Below, piece by piece: positions 18,117-29,901 of a DNA stretch of 64,000 bases. A program made the translations under genes and the position numbers. The stretch's first letter is position 1; the number at the start of each line of letters is the position of its first letter. Origin of the DNA: Duganella radicis (GTDB taxonomy: Bacteria > Pseudomonadota > Gammaproteobacteria > Burkholderiales > Burkholderiaceae_D); assembly GCF_009720825.1 (NCBI RefSeq), contig NZ_WNKY01000011.1:101444-165443 (forward strand), given 5' to 3'. The notes beneath the pieces were generated by a model, which was not told where the DNA came from, did not search any database, and worked only from the letters and a program-made list of their open reading frames with translations.

Positions 18117-19226
18117 ATGAAGCGCGACCAGCACGCCCCCCTGCCCGCCGCCGCCCGCCCGGCGGCAGCCAAACCCGCGCGCGCGCCATCCGCCGCAGCG
18201 GGGGCGTCGGCATCGGCGTCCATACCGCCGCCGGTGGCGGCGAAGCTGGCCGGTTTGCGCTACGTCCATGACGACCAGCCGGGCATCGCCCGCCGCTTGC
18301 GCGGCAAGCAGTTCCAATACCTGGACGCCGACGGCAGCGTGGTCACGGACGAAGACACACTGGCGCGCATCAAAGCGCTGGTGATTCCGCCGGCATGGAC
18401 CGACGTCTGGATCTGCAAGCACGCGCTGGGCCACCTGCAAGCCACGGGGCGCGACGCGCGCGGCCGCAAACAGTATCGCTACCACGCCCGCTGGCGCACC
18501 CACCGCGACGAAGCCAAATATAGCCGCATGCTCAGCTTCGGCCAGGCCCTGCCCGGCATCCGCGGCGCCGTCGATGAAGCGCTACGGCTCCCCGGCCTGC
18601 CGCGCCAGAAGGTGCTGGCCACCATTGTCTACCTGCTGGAAGCGACCCTGATGCGCATCGGGAACGAGGAGTACGCGCGCGAGAACAAATCCTTCGGCCT
18701 GACCACGCTGCGCGAGCGCCACGTACGGCTGGACGGCAGCACGGTGACCTTCCGCTTCCGCGGCAAGAGCGGCGTGCATCACGCGGTGGAAGTACACGAC
18801 CGCCGGCTGGCGCGCATCATCAACCGCATGCGCGACCTGCCCGGCCAGGAACTGTTCCAGTACGAAGACGACGATGGCAATCCGCACGCCATCGATTCGT
18901 CCGACGTCAACGACTACCTGCAAGCGATCACCGGCGCCGATTACACCGCCAAGGACTTCCGCACCTGGGCCGGCACCGTGCTGGCGGCGATGGCGCTGAA
19001 AGCCTATGAAAAATACGACTCCGAGACGCAAGCCCGGAAAAACATCGTGCAAGCGATTGAATCGGTGGCGAAAAAACTCGGCAACACGCCGACGATCTGC
19101 CGCAAATGCTACGTCCACCCGGCGGTGCTGGAGGCCTACCTCGACGGCACCATGGTTGAAACCCTGAGCCGCTACCATCCCGAAGAAGCCGCCGTCCTCG
19201 CGCTTTTACAACAGCGATTGGAGTAG
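18117..19226 (+). CDS. DNA topoisomerase IB
   Basis: The protein has 369 residues. A low-complexity Ala/Pro N-terminus (1-40) precedes a poxvirus-type topoisomerase IB. Recognisable parts are the N-terminal DNA-binding fold with RYHARWRTHRDEAKY, the KSGVHH segment with an active-site Lys/Arg region, and TPTICRKCYVHPAVLEAY, which holds the catalytic Tyr. It relaxes supercoils through a 3'-phosphotyrosine intermediate. ATG 18117 is chosen because GAGG lies 6 nt upstream; the nearer in-frame ATG at 18111 directly abuts that site. Confidence 0.88.
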   Translation: MKRDQHAPLPAAARPAAAKPARAPSAAAGASASASIPPPVAAKLAGLRYVHDDQPGIARRLRGKQFQYLDADGSVVTDEDTLARIKALVIPPAWTDVWICKHALGHLQATGRDARGRKQYRYHARWRTHRDEAKYSRMLSFGQALPGIRGAVDEALRLPGLPRQKVLATIVYLLEATLMRIGNEEYARENKSFGLTTLRERHVRLDGSTVTFRFRGKSGVHHAVEVHDRRLARIINRMRDLPGQELFQYEDDDGNPHAIDSSDVNDYLQAITGADYTAKDFRTWAGTVLAAMALKAYEKYDSETQARKNIVQAIESVAKKLGNTPTICRKCYVHPAVLEAYLDGTMVETLSRYHPEEAAVLALLQQRLE

Positions 19227-19256
19227 AATTCAGGTTCGTAAAACACGAGCCTGACC

Positions 19257-19670
19257 ATGCCACCAGTCCTGCCTTTCCCGATCCGCAAAGAGTGCCCGCC
19301 CGGCGCTTGCGTGTGCGGGCGCGAGGACTTGCTCGACGCCTGGGAGCGCGACGGCGCCGATATCCGCGTGCTGCGCCTGACGCGTGAAGAGGAAAAACGC
19401 CTGATCGAACGCATCGAGGCCATGACCAGCTACGAAGATCTGGGCCGCATCAAGCAGCGCTTGCAGGAATTGCTCGGCATCCGGCTGACCATCACACCCA
19501 GCGACCGTGGCGTCAGCACCGTCATGGGCCTGAGCATCAAACTGGCCGAGCAGCCAGGCCTGTGCCGCCGCACGCACGAGGCTCTGCCCGCCGCCGTGCG
19601 CCGCTGCTTCCGCGAGCATCCCGAAATCGTCTACGCCCTGCTGAACGCGCGCGACCTGCTGGGCAATTAA
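19257..19670 (+). CDS. hypothetical protein with N-terminal Cys cluster
   Basis: The protein has 137 residues. Near the N-terminus there is CPPGACVCGREDLL, a close group of three Cys residues that could bind a metal. The middle is a charged helix (REEEKRLIERIEAM, GRIKQRLQELLGI), and two further Cys occur near the C-terminus. There is no signal or membrane segment. It begins 30 bp after topoisomerase IB on the same strand and may share its transcript. The 3' end overlaps the oncoming KirBac gene by 4 bp. I do not recognise the family. Confidence 0.65.
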   Translation: MPPVLPFPIRKECPPGACVCGREDLLDAWERDGADIRVLRLTREEEKRLIERIEAMTSYEDLGRIKQRLQELLGIRLTITPSDRGVSTVMGLSIKLAEQPGLCRRTHEALPAAVRRCFREHPEIVYALLNARDLLGN

Positions 19671-20620
19671 CCGGGATGCGCCAGCGCGGCGCCGGGCATG
19701 CTGCCCTCGCGGCTGCCATCGGGATAGATGTCGTGGAACTTGCTGTAGTCCAGCACCCGCACATTGCCTTCCATTTTGTCGGACAGGATGTCGGCAAAAT
19801 GGTGGTTGTAGTAGATGTGCTCCGCCGCGTAAGTCTGGCGCGCGTGCACGAAATCGTTGAGGGTGTCGTCGGTGCCGGAGATGGCCACCGCCAGCGTGGT
19901 GCCTTCGGCCTGCAAGTCTTGCTGCGTCTTGCCGAACAAGGGACTCGATTCGTCGATCTTGTGCAGGATGGTCCAGGTCAGCGCGAACACGCCGGAATGT
20001 TCGCGTTCCAGAGCCAGATCGTAGAAGCGCGTGAACACCTGCCCTTCCAGCGTGGTCTCGCGCCGCACCAGCGAGGCGCGCACCGAGGCTTCCAGTATCA
20101 GGTTGGCGCGCTCGTTCCCGGCGCGCAGCATCAGGGTCGGCACGCCGTTGAATGGCGTGATCACCGCCACGTTGGAAAACATGATGCGCGAGGTCGGACG
20201 CGAGAAGCGTGCGAACAGCAGCCCGGTCACCGCCGCCACTTCCACCATGCCCAGCAAAATCTCGGTGGAGGCGACAATGTGGCCGTAGGTCGTCGCGGGA
20301 TTCATATAGCCATAGCCCACCGTCGCCAGCGTCTCGATCGAGAAGAACACGCAATCGGGGAAGTAACCGGGACGCGCGTTGGAGATGGAGCCAGGCACCA
20401 GGTAGAAGGCCAGCGCAAAAACAAGATTGGTCAAGAAGTACAGCGCCCCCACCAGCAGAAAGAAGCGCGGCCAGCTTACCGTCAGCATCCAGTGGTAGAT
20501 GTCGCCCCAGTGCCAGCGATTGATGCCCACGCGCTTGATGCGCGAGGTCCCGAGCTGAAACTCGCCGCGCACCTGTCCCACGCGCGGACGTATCGGTTGC
20601 TGCGGCGACTGTGGCTTCAT
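19667..20620 (-). CDS. KirBac-type inward rectifier potassium channel
   Basis: The protein has 317 residues. An amphipathic slide helix (IYHWMLTVSWPRFFLL) is followed by a first membrane helix, a pore loop with the K+ selectivity filter TVGYG in SIETLATVGYGYMNP, and a second helix. The C-terminal half is the cytoplasmic Kir immunoglobulin-like domain (RIMFSNVAVITPFNGVPTLMLRAGNERAN). It forms a tetrameric K+ channel in the inner membrane. The start is 4 bp after the deformylase stop. Confidence 0.9.
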   Translation of the reverse strand: MKPQSPQQPIRPRVGQVRGEFQLGTSRIKRVGINRWHWGDIYHWMLTVSWPRFFLLVGALYFLTNLVFALAFYLVPGSISNARPGYFPDCVFFSIETLATVGYGYMNPATTYGHIVASTEILLGMVEVAAVTGLLFARFSRPTSRIMFSNVAVITPFNGVPTLMLRAGNERANLILEASVRASLVRRETTLEGQVFTRFYDLALEREHSGVFALTWTILHKIDESSPLFGKTQQDLQAEGTTLAVAISGTDDTLNDFVHARQTYAAEHIYYNHHFADILSDKMEGNVRVLDYSKFHDIYPDGSREGSMPGAALAHPG

Positions 20621-20624
20621 AAAG

Positions 20625-21161
20625 TCAATCGTCGTCGTTGGGATCGAGGCCGGGGAACATCACCTCGGTGAAGCCGAATTTGGAAAAGTCCTTGATGCGC
20701 ATGGGGTACAGCTTGCCCAGCAAATGATCCACCTCGTGCTGCACCACGCGCGCGTGGAAGCCGTCGACATCACGCTTGATCGGCTGGTTATACTGGTCCA
20801 CGCCCTCGTAGCGCAGGCGCGTGTAGCGCGGCACGCTGCCGCGCATGCCGGGCACCGACAGGCAACCCTCAAACGCTTCTTCCATCTCCTCCGACAGCGG
20901 CGTGAGCACAGGATTGATCAGCACCGTCTCCGGCACCTGCGGCGCATCCGGATAGCGCGGATTGCTTTTGAAGCCGTAGATCACCAGTTGCAGGTTGACG
21001 CCGATCTGTGGCGCCGCCAGGCCCGCGCCATTGGCCGCATGCATGGTGTCGAACATGTCGGCGATCAGTGCGCGCATGGCCGGCGTGTCGAACTCGGTCA
21101 CCGGTTCGGCCACGCGCAGCAGGCGCGGATCGCCCATCTTCAGGATTTCGCGGACCGTCAT
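20625..21161 (-). CDS. def: peptide deformylase
   Basis: The protein has 178 residues. All three metallo-hydrolase motifs are present: [18 protein letters not shown] and QHEVDHLLG. They supply the Gln, Cys and two His that hold the active-site metal, plus the catalytic Glu. It removes the formyl group from nascent proteins. The ATG at 21161 overlaps the galU stop by 4 bp and matches the usual N-terminus. It is not next to fmt, so it may be one of two deformylases. Confidence 0.93.
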   Translation of the reverse strand: MTVREILKMGDPRLLRVAEPVTEFDTPAMRALIADMFDTMHAANGAGLAAPQIGVNLQLVIYGFKSNPRYPDAPQVPETVLINPVLTPLSEEMEEAFEGCLSVPGMRGSVPRYTRLRYEGVDQYNQPIKRDVDGFHARVVQHEVDHLLGKLYPMRIKDFSKFGFTEVMFPGLDPNDDD

Positions 21162-22057
21162 TTGGCTGGCACGCCGATGTCGCACTGGATATCGCGCAGG
21201 AATTCGCAGTATTCCGCGCCGGTTTCCAGATGCTTGAGGCCCATCGCGGTGGTGGCTTTCAGGTAGCCCAGCTTGGAGCCGCAATCGTAGCGGGTGCCGT
21301 CGTAGCGGTAGGCCAGCACGCGCTCGTCCTTCATCAGCGCCGCGATGCCGTCGGTCAGCTGAATTTCACCACCGGCGCCACTGCCCAGGTTTTCCAGATA
21401 GTCGAAGATGCGGCCGGACAGCACATAGCGGCCCACCACCGCCAGCGTCGATGGGGCGTCTTCCGGCTTCGGTTTCTCGACGATGCCGTGCACCAGCTCC
21501 AGCTTTGGCTGGTAGCCGCTGGCGCTGACAATGCCATACTGGCGCGTCGCCGCACGCGGCACTTCCTGTACCGCCAGGATGCTGGAGCGCTCGTAACCAT
21601 ACAGGTCGGTCATCTGCGCCAGCACCGGTTTGACGCCGGTGTCGGTATCCATGAAGTCGTCGGCCAGCAGCACGGCGAACGGCTCGTCGCCGATCACCGG
21701 GCGCGCGCACAGCACCGCATGGCCGAGGCCCAGCGGCTCCGACTGGCGGATGTAGATGCAGTTGACGCTTTTCGGAATCACATTGCGCACCAGTTCCAGC
21801 AACTGCTGCTTGTCGGCGGCTTCCAGCTCGGACTCCAGCTCATAGGCTTTGTCGAAGTGGTCCTCGATGGCACGCTTGTTACGGCCGGTGATGAACACCA
21901 TCTCGGTGATGCCGGCGGCCACCGCCTCTTCCACCGCGTACTGGATCAATGGCTTGTCAACGATAGGCAGCATCTCTTTCGGCTGCGCCTTGGTCGCGGG
22001 GAGAAAACGGCTGCCCAGGCCTGCGACGGGGAATACGGCTTTTTGAATTTTTGGCAT
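21158..22057 (-). CDS. galU: UTP-glucose-1-phosphate uridylyltransferase
   Basis: The protein has 299 residues. It has the nucleotidyltransferase opening [18 protein letters not shown], then [20 protein letters not shown] and LADDFMD, all standard for GalU. It makes UDP-glucose for exopolysaccharide, LPS core and trehalose. It starts 3 bp after ligA ends and overlaps def by 4 bp, so these genes are read as one unit. Confidence 0.95.
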   Translation of the reverse strand: MPKIQKAVFPVAGLGSRFLPATKAQPKEMLPIVDKPLIQYAVEEAVAAGITEMVFITGRNKRAIEDHFDKAYELESELEAADKQQLLELVRNVIPKSVNCIYIRQSEPLGLGHAVLCARPVIGDEPFAVLLADDFMDTDTGVKPVLAQMTDLYGYERSSILAVQEVPRAATRQYGIVSASGYQPKLELVHGIVEKPKPEDAPSTLAVVGRYVLSGRIFDYLENLGSGAGGEIQLTDGIAALMKDERVLAYRYDGTRYDCGSKLGYLKATTAMGLKHLETGAEYCEFLRDIQCDIGVPAK

Positions 22058-22060
22058 GAT

Positions 22061-24403
<2,343 letters not shown>

Positions 24404-25561
24404 TTAGCTGAACAGACGCAGTGCGCGGGTCGAACCGGCCGGGATGTCGGCGTCATTCATTTCGTCGTAGAAGTCCTTCACTTGGCCGGCGATTTCGGTC
24501 AGCGCGGCGTCGGACAGCGGCTGGTTGTAATCGTCGACGATGGTCGCGTCCAGACGCGCCACCAGCGATTTGGCGCAGGCGACCATGGCGCCGAAGCCGT
24601 CGCGCGCCGGCGCCACGCAAGGCACGTCCAGCAGCAGCGTCAGACGCGAGGTGGTTTCCTCGGCCGGCGTGACATTGGTCGACAGCGAGAACAGGAAACC
24701 GCCATCACCGTCCGGCATGACGAAACGACCGTCCGGGCGCACGTCGAAGCCTTGCTTCTCCAGCGCGCCAATCAGCGTGGTCACCGACCATGGCGCACCA
24801 TTGCTTTGCAGGTTGACGCCCAGTTGCGCGTCGTGACCGGCGACGAAGCGGTGCAGATTGCGTGCCTCGGCCATCACTTCGATCATGTCCGGCACGGCAG
24901 GTTCGGCGCCGATTTCGTCGGCCACGGCACGCAAGCGCGTCACCAGTTCCGAGTATTCCAGTTCATTCAGCGCGGTGCTGCGGCTGGCCAGTTGCACGCC
25001 GCCTTGCAGTTCGGTGTAGACGCCGCCGTGGACGATCGGCTCCCAGTCGCCGCTGACGGCCTTGCCGATGAAATGCACCGGCTTGTTGCCGACCATGCGC
25101 AGGGTTTGCAGCACCGGCAGCAGCTTGTCGCCGCGCGCCGGGGCTTCCAGCGCCAGCGGCAGCAGGCAGTCGATCAGCGGATCGACCAGCGCCGTGGCCT
25201 GTTCGGCCGCGGCAGCCGTGGCGGCATTGGCGCGCGCGGCCAGTTCGTCCACGCTGGCGGGCTGGCCGCCGATATCGTCGGTGCTGAATTCCGCCGCCAC
25301 CTCGCTCAGTGCGGCCGCCGCTGCGGCAGCTTCGCCGCCGGCCACGCCGGGAGTGGCGCTGTCGAGCGAGAAGCTGGGTTCCTGACGGGCCACGACCGAC
25401 GGGGCGTCATCGCCGCTGCGCATCAGCACATCGTCATGGTCGGACGAGAAAGCGCGTTCCACGCTTTTCTTGGCCTTGTATTCCTGTATTTTGTTGTACG
25501 TGAAGACGCCGGCGACAAACACGCCGGCGGCTGCGATTAAACTGAGTTGAAGATCTGTCAT
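24404..25561 (-). CDS. zipA: cell division protein ZipA-like
   Basis: The protein has 385 residues. It has an N-terminal membrane anchor (LQLSLIAAAGVFVAGVFTYNKIQE), an Ala-rich flexible linker (about 50-130) and a C-terminal globular part resembling the ZipA FtsZ-binding domain. Family identity rests mainly on this layout and on its location between smc and ligA, which is the usual betaproteobacterial order. It would tether FtsZ filaments to the membrane. The start overlaps the smc stop by 4 bp. Confidence 0.85.
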   Translation of the reverse strand: MTDLQLSLIAAAGVFVAGVFTYNKIQEYKAKKSVERAFSSDHDDVLMRSGDDAPSVVARQEPSFSLDSATPGVAGGEAAAAAAALSEVAAEFSTDDIGGQPASVDELAARANAATAAAAEQATALVDPLIDCLLPLALEAPARGDKLLPVLQTLRMVGNKPVHFIGKAVSGDWEPIVHGGVYTELQGGVQLASRSTALNELEYSELVTRLRAVADEIGAEPAVPDMIEVMAEARNLHRFVAGHDAQLGVNLQSNGAPWSVTTLIGALEKQGFDVRPDGRFVMPDGDGGFLFSLSTNVTPAEETTSRLTLLLDVPCVAPARDGFGAMVACAKSLVARLDATIVDDYNQPLSDAALTEIAGQVKDFYDEMNDADIPAGSTRALRLFS

Positions 25562-28500
25562 GCTGCTTGAGCCTCGGAAGCGAAGTTTGCGGCGGATTCC
25601 ATATCCACCGCCACGATGCGCGATACACCTTGTTCCTGCATCGTCACACCGATCAGTTGATTGGCCATCTCCATCGCAATCTTGTTGTGCGAGATGAAGA
25701 GGAATTGGGTCTGGTCAGACATGCGCTTGACCATCCGGCAGAATCGCTCGGTATTGGCGTCATCCAGCGGCGCGTCGACTTCGTCGAGCAGGCAGAATGG
25801 CGCGGGATTCAGCCGGAACATGGAGAACACCAGCGCGGTCGCCGTCAGCGCTTTCTCGCCGCCGGACAGCAGGTGGATGGTGGCGTTCTTTTTGCCCGGC
25901 GGCTGGGCCATGACCTGCACGCCGGAGTCCAGGATTTCGTCGCCGGTCATAATCAGCTTGGCCTGGCCGCCGCCGAACAGGATCGGGAACAGTTCGGAGA
26001 AGTGGCCGTTGACGCGGTCGAACGTGTCTTGCAGCAGATCGCGCGTTTCCTTGTCGATCTTGGTGATGGCGTCTTCCAGCGTGGTGATGGCCTCCTGCAA
26101 ATCCGCGTTCTGCGAATCGAGGAAGTTCTTGCGCTCGGAAGCGGTAGCCAGTTCGTCCAGCGCCGCCAGGTTGACCGCGCCCAGCGCCGAGATGGCGTTG
26201 GTCAGGCGCGTGACTTCACCTTGCAGATACGACGCCTTCATGTCCGGGTGCAGCTTCTCGGACAGCGCCGCCTCGTCGGCCTGCACCTCGGCCAGCTGCG
26301 CGGCAAACTGCTCCTGATTCAGGCGCGCCGCCTGCTCTTTCAGTTGCAGCTCCATGATCTTGTCACGCTGCGGTTGCAGCGCGCGCTCGGTGGACATGCG
26401 GCCTTCCTCGAACATGCGCAGCTGCTGCGCGATCTGATCGAGTTCGTGGCGCGCGTCGGACAGCGCTTTCTCCTGCGTGGTGCGGCGGTCAAGCAGTTCC
26501 TGCAAGCCTTCGTTGGCCGTGCCCTGCTCCAGGCCTTCCAGCTCCATGCGGCCGGATTCGATGCTCTCGTTAACCTGCGCCACCTGCGCCGAGGCGGTGG
26601 CGATATTGCGGCGCAGTTCCTCGATCTTGCTGCGCTGGGTCTTCTCGGCAAACTGCACTTCCTGCGCGGCGCGCTCCAGATCGCGCAAGGCTTCGCGCGC
26701 ATCGGCCAGGCGCTGTTCCTTGGCCATGAAATCGGTCTGGCCGTCTTCATGCTCTCCTTGCAGGTTGCCGAGCTCCATATCCAGCTGTTCGAACTTCTCT
26801 TCCGATTCCAGCTTGATCTGGGTTTGCTCTTCTTCCTGCGCGGCGATTTCGGCCAGATCGGTTTCGATCTGCGTGCTGCGCTGGTTGAAGCGCGCCTCGA
26901 TCTCGGACAGCTTGACCACCTCCAGTTGCAGCGTATGCACCGACGATTGCAGGCTTTGCAGCTTGGCGCGGTACTCGGTCAGGCGGCGCGTCAGTTCCGT
27001 CACGGCGGCTTCGGCGCGCACCGAACGGGCACGCGCTTCGTCGGCCAGCATCTGCTGCGCGCGCAGCTGCTTGGTGATGTTGTCGATTTCCTGCTGGCGT
27101 CCCAGCATGCCGTCCTGCTCGGAGTCGGCCGCATAGAAACGCACACTGTGCTGGGTAATCACGTGGCCCTGGCGGGTGACGATGCTGGCACCGGCCGGCA
27201 GCTTGGCGCGGTCGGCAAAGGCTTCGGCCGTGTCGTCGGCTACGTAGACGTTGTGCAGCCAGTCTTGCAGCAAGCCGCGCAGGCCCGGATCGTTGATCTT
27301 CAACAGATTCAGGAAAGGCTTGAGGCCCGGCGCTTCCACCGGCGCCGGCGGCACCGCGGCAGACGGCGCATACAGCGCCAGCTTGGCCGGCGGCGCATCG
27401 CTGAAGAAAGCCTTGGCCCATTCGATGTTCGACATTTGCAGCGCCGAGGTGCGCTCGCGCAGCACCGATTCCAGCGCCGGCTCCCAGCCGCTTTCGATAT
27501 TCAGTTTTTGCCACAGGCGCGGCAGTGATTCCAGCTCGTGCTTTTGCAGCCAGGGCGTCACCTTGCCCTGCGTTTGCACGCGCTCCTGCAACTGGCGCAG
27601 CGCATTCAGGCGCGCTTCCAGCTGGGCGTTGGCGGCGGTTTCGGCGTTGACCTGCTGCTGCGCCTCCTGGCGTTCCTGCTCCAGCTTGGGCTGCTGCTCA
27701 TGCGCCTCCTCCAGCAGGAAGCTCTGCTCTTCCAGCGCCTGCTGCTTTTCTTCCAGCTGCATGCGCAGGTTGGCCAGATGCGCGCTATCCGGCAGGATCA
27801 AGCCGCTCTTCTCCTGTTGCAGGCGCTCGCGCCGCACGGCCAGGCCGTTGAGGATGTTGTTGGCGTTGCGCTGGTGCGCCGATTCCAGCTCCAGCTGCTG
27901 CTGCGCCTGCATGATGCGGGCGCGCGATTCGGTGCTCTTGGTCTGGGCTTCTTTCCAGGCCTGTTCCAGCATCGGCAAGGACTCGGCTTTTTGCTCGGCC
28001 ATCACCTGCGACTCTTCCACCTTGGCGCTCAGCTCTTCCAGCGTGAACTCGGCCTCGGAGATTTGCTCGCCGCCTTCGGTGGCCTGGCGCTGCCACTGGT
28101 CGCGCTGCGCGGTCAGCGCGGCCAGCTGCGCTTGCAGGCGGCTGCGCGATTCGACCACGAACTTGATTTGCGCTTCCAGGCTGCCGATTTCGGCGTTGGT
28201 CTGGTACAGCGATCCCTGCGCGGTATGCAGGCGGTCGCCGGCGGCGAAGTGCGACTGGCGCATCTGCTCCAGCGACAGCTCCACGTTGCGCAGCTTGGCG
28301 GTTTGTTCTTCCAGATCGTTCTGCGCCTGTTCGACTTCGCGGAAGTATTTTTTCTGCTCGTTCTCGGCTTCCACTTTGCGCAGCAGCCAAAGCAGTTTTT
28401 GCTTCTCTTCCTGGTCCGCTTGCAACTGGTGGAACCTGGTGGCGACGGCGGCCTGGCCTTCCAGCTTTTCCAGATTGGAGTTCAGTTCGCGCAGGATGTC

Positions 28501-29085
28501 TTCCACACGCAGCAGGTTTTCACGCGTATCGTGCAGGCGGTTTTCGGTTTCGCGGCGGCGCTCCTTGTACTTCGAGACGCCGGCGGCTTCCTCCAGGAAC
28601 ACGCGCAGCTCTTCCGGGCGCGACTCGATAATCCGCGAGATCATGCCCTGGCCGATAATCGCGTAGGCGCGCGGACCGAGGCCGGTGCCGAGGAAGATGT
28701 CCTGGATATCGCGCCGGCGCACCGGCTGGCCGTTGATGTAGTAGGTCGAGGTGCCGTCGCGCGTCAGCGTGCGCTTGACGGCGATTTCGGCGTACTGGCC
28801 CCACTGGCCGGCGGCCTTGCCGGCATTGTTGTCGAACACCAGTTCAACCGACGAGCGGCCGGCCGGCTTGCGGTGGGTGGAGCCGTTGAAAATCACGTCC
28901 TGCATGGACTCGCCGCGCAGTTCGGAGGCCTTGGACTCGCCCAGCACCCAGCGCACGGCGTCGATGATGTTCGACTTGCCGCAACCGTTGGGCCCCACCA
29001 CGCCAACCAACTGACCCGGTACCTGGAAATTGGTGGGATCAACGAAAGACTTAAATCCCGACAATTTAATGGAAGATAGACGCAC
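25558..29085 (-). CDS. smc: chromosome segregation protein SMC
   Basis: The protein has 1175 residues. The head begins RLSSIKLSGFKSFVDPT, with Walker A GPNGCGKSN. Two long coiled coils flank a hinge near 520-650. The C-terminal head has the signature LLSGGEKALTATAL and Walker B FCLLDEVDAPLDD. It is the ATPase of bacterial condensin. The start codon is GTG at 29085, fixed by the canonical N-terminus; there is no strong ribosome binding site. It is followed by zipA with a 4-bp overlap. Confidence 0.96.
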   Translation of the reverse strand: MRLSSIKLSGFKSFVDPTNFQVPGQLVGVVGPNGCGKSNIIDAVRWVLGESKASELRGESMQDVIFNGSTHRKPAGRSSVELVFDNNAGKAAGQWGQYAEIAVKRTLTRDGTSTYYINGQPVRRRDIQDIFLGTGLGPRAYAIIGQGMISRIIESRPEELRVFLEEAAGVSKYKERRRETENRLHDTRENLLRVEDILRELNSNLEKLEGQAAVATRFHQLQADQEEKQKLLWLLRKVEAENEQKKYFREVEQAQNDLEEQTAKLRNVELSLEQMRQSHFAAGDRLHTAQGSLYQTNAEIGSLEAQIKFVVESRSRLQAQLAALTAQRDQWQRQATEGGEQISEAEFTLEELSAKVEESQVMAEQKAESLPMLEQAWKEAQTKSTESRARIMQAQQQLELESAHQRNANNILNGLAVRRERLQQEKSGLILPDSAHLANLRMQLEEKQQALEEQSFLLEEAHEQQPKLEQERQEAQQQVNAETAANAQLEARLNALRQLQERVQTQGKVTPWLQKHELESLPRLWQKLNIESGWEPALESVLRERTSALQMSNIEWAKAFFSDAPPAKLALYAPSAAVPPAPVEAPGLKPFLNLLKINDPGLRGLLQDWLHNVYVADDTAEAFADRAKLPAGASIVTRQGHVITQHSVRFYAADSEQDGMLGRQQEIDNITKQLRAQQMLADEARARSVRAEAAVTELTRRLTEYRAKLQSLQSSVHTLQLEVVKLSEIEARFNQRSTQIETDLAEIAAQEEEQTQIKLESEEKFEQLDMELGNLQGEHEDGQTDFMAKEQRLADAREALRDLERAAQEVQFAEKTQRSKIEELRRNIATASAQVAQVNESIESGRMELEGLEQGTANEGLQELLDRRTTQEKALSDARHELDQIAQQLRMFEEGRMSTERALQPQRDKIMELQLKEQAARLNQEQFAAQLAEVQADEAALSEKLHPDMKASYLQGEVTRLTNAISALGAVNLAALDELATASERKNFLDSQNADLQEAITTLEDAITKIDKETRDLLQDTFDRVNGHFSELFPILFGGGQAKLIMTGDEILDSGVQVMAQPPGKKNATIHLLSGGEKALTATALVFSMFRLNPAPFCLLDEVDAPLDDANTERFCRMVKRMSDQTQFLFISHNKIAMEMANQLIGVTMQEQGVSRIVAVDMESAANFASEAQAA

Positions 29086-29113
29086 GTTGTTATCTGGTGT
29101 GTGGGCTGGAAAA

Positions 29114-29129
29114 GTTCACAATAATACCA
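29114..29129 (-). promoter_or_regulatory. putative extended -10 promoter for smc
   Basis: On the minus strand TGGTATTAT (29121-29129) is an extended -10 element (TGnTATTAT). It would place the start near 29114, leaving a leader of about 29 nt. No good -35 is present at the usual spacing, which is common for extended -10 promoters. Confidence 0.4.
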
Positions 29130-29176
29130 TTTTGCGCATCGAATAAGGCCGGAAAACGCGCACCGTTGCGACGCCG

Positions 29177-29803
29177 TCAGTCCAGCGGGAAGCGCTGCTT
29201 GCGCCACATCTCGCGGGTGTAGGGCTTATCACGGCCGGACAACTGGAGCGCGGCCTTGGTAATCCACTGTTCGGCCGGGATAGGCTCGACCTGCGGCGCC
29301 ACCAGCAGCACCGGGATGCACAGCAGCACCAGGATGCGGCTCAGGGCCATGTGATTCTCGGTGCTGGCGTACCAGATGAAGATGGCGGCCACGCCCAAGC
29401 CCAGCAGGCAGCCGGTGACCGCTTCGGACGATGGATGGGCGCGCACATACACGCGCGACATGGAAATCAGCACCGCCAGCAGCACGCCGGCGGCGATGCC
29501 TAGCTGGCGCACCCACCATGGGGAGGAGCGGGTCGCCAGGTAGCCGGCGACGGGAAACACGGCGGCGGCGCGCATGGCATGGCCGCTGAAACCGGCAAAA
29601 TCGATCGATTCCACGCCCACGCCCCAGCCGACAAACGCCATCTTGGTGGCCACCACCAGCGCCATGCCGGCGCCAAACAGCACCAGCCAGATGGCGGTCA
29701 GGCGCCAGGATTTACCGGCCATCAGCCATACCATGATCGCCACGCCGATGGGCCCGGTTACTGCCAGACTTCCAATTACACTCAACCAATGCCACCACAT
29801 CAT
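29177..29803 (-). CDS. PAP2-like membrane phosphatase
   Basis: The protein has 208 residues and about six hydrophobic helices. It keeps parts of the PAP2 phosphatase signature: FSGHAMRAAAVFP for motif 2 and SRVYVRAHPSSE for motif 3. Motif 1 (KX6RP) is reduced to a Lys without the Arg-Pro, and the final acidic residue is Glu instead of Asp. It may be a lipid phosphatase with altered specificity, or weakly active. ATG 29803 has AAGGAG 11 nt upstream; a GTG 12 codons earlier is possible. It lies 91 bp before smc on the same strand. Confidence 0.65.
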   Translation of the reverse strand: MMWWHWLSVIGSLAVTGPIGVAIMVWLMAGKSWRLTAIWLVLFGAGMALVVATKMAFVGWGVGVESIDFAGFSGHAMRAAAVFPVAGYLATRSSPWWVRQLGIAAGVLLAVLISMSRVYVRAHPSSEAVTGCLLGLGVAAIFIWYASTENHMALSRILVLLCIPVLLVAPQVEPIPAEQWITKAALQLSGRDKPYTREMWRKQRFPLD

Positions 29804-29847
29804 CTGCCTGCTTGCTCCTTGTATTTTGCATTGCAGCACGCATTAAA

Positions 29848-29861
29848 ACACATGCATGTGT
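29848..29861. promoter_or_regulatory. 14-bp perfect palindrome in a divergent promoter region
   Basis: ACACATG-CATGTGT (29848-29861) is a perfect palindrome between the leftward PAP2-like gene and the rightward GST gene. TATTAT (29861-29866), a -10-like hexamer, follows at once on the forward strand. The position suggests an operator for a dimeric regulator; the regulator is unknown. Confidence 0.35.
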
Positions 29862-29901
29862 ATTATGGCGAACTATTACCCAAATGCAATATGCCGATGC
29901 C

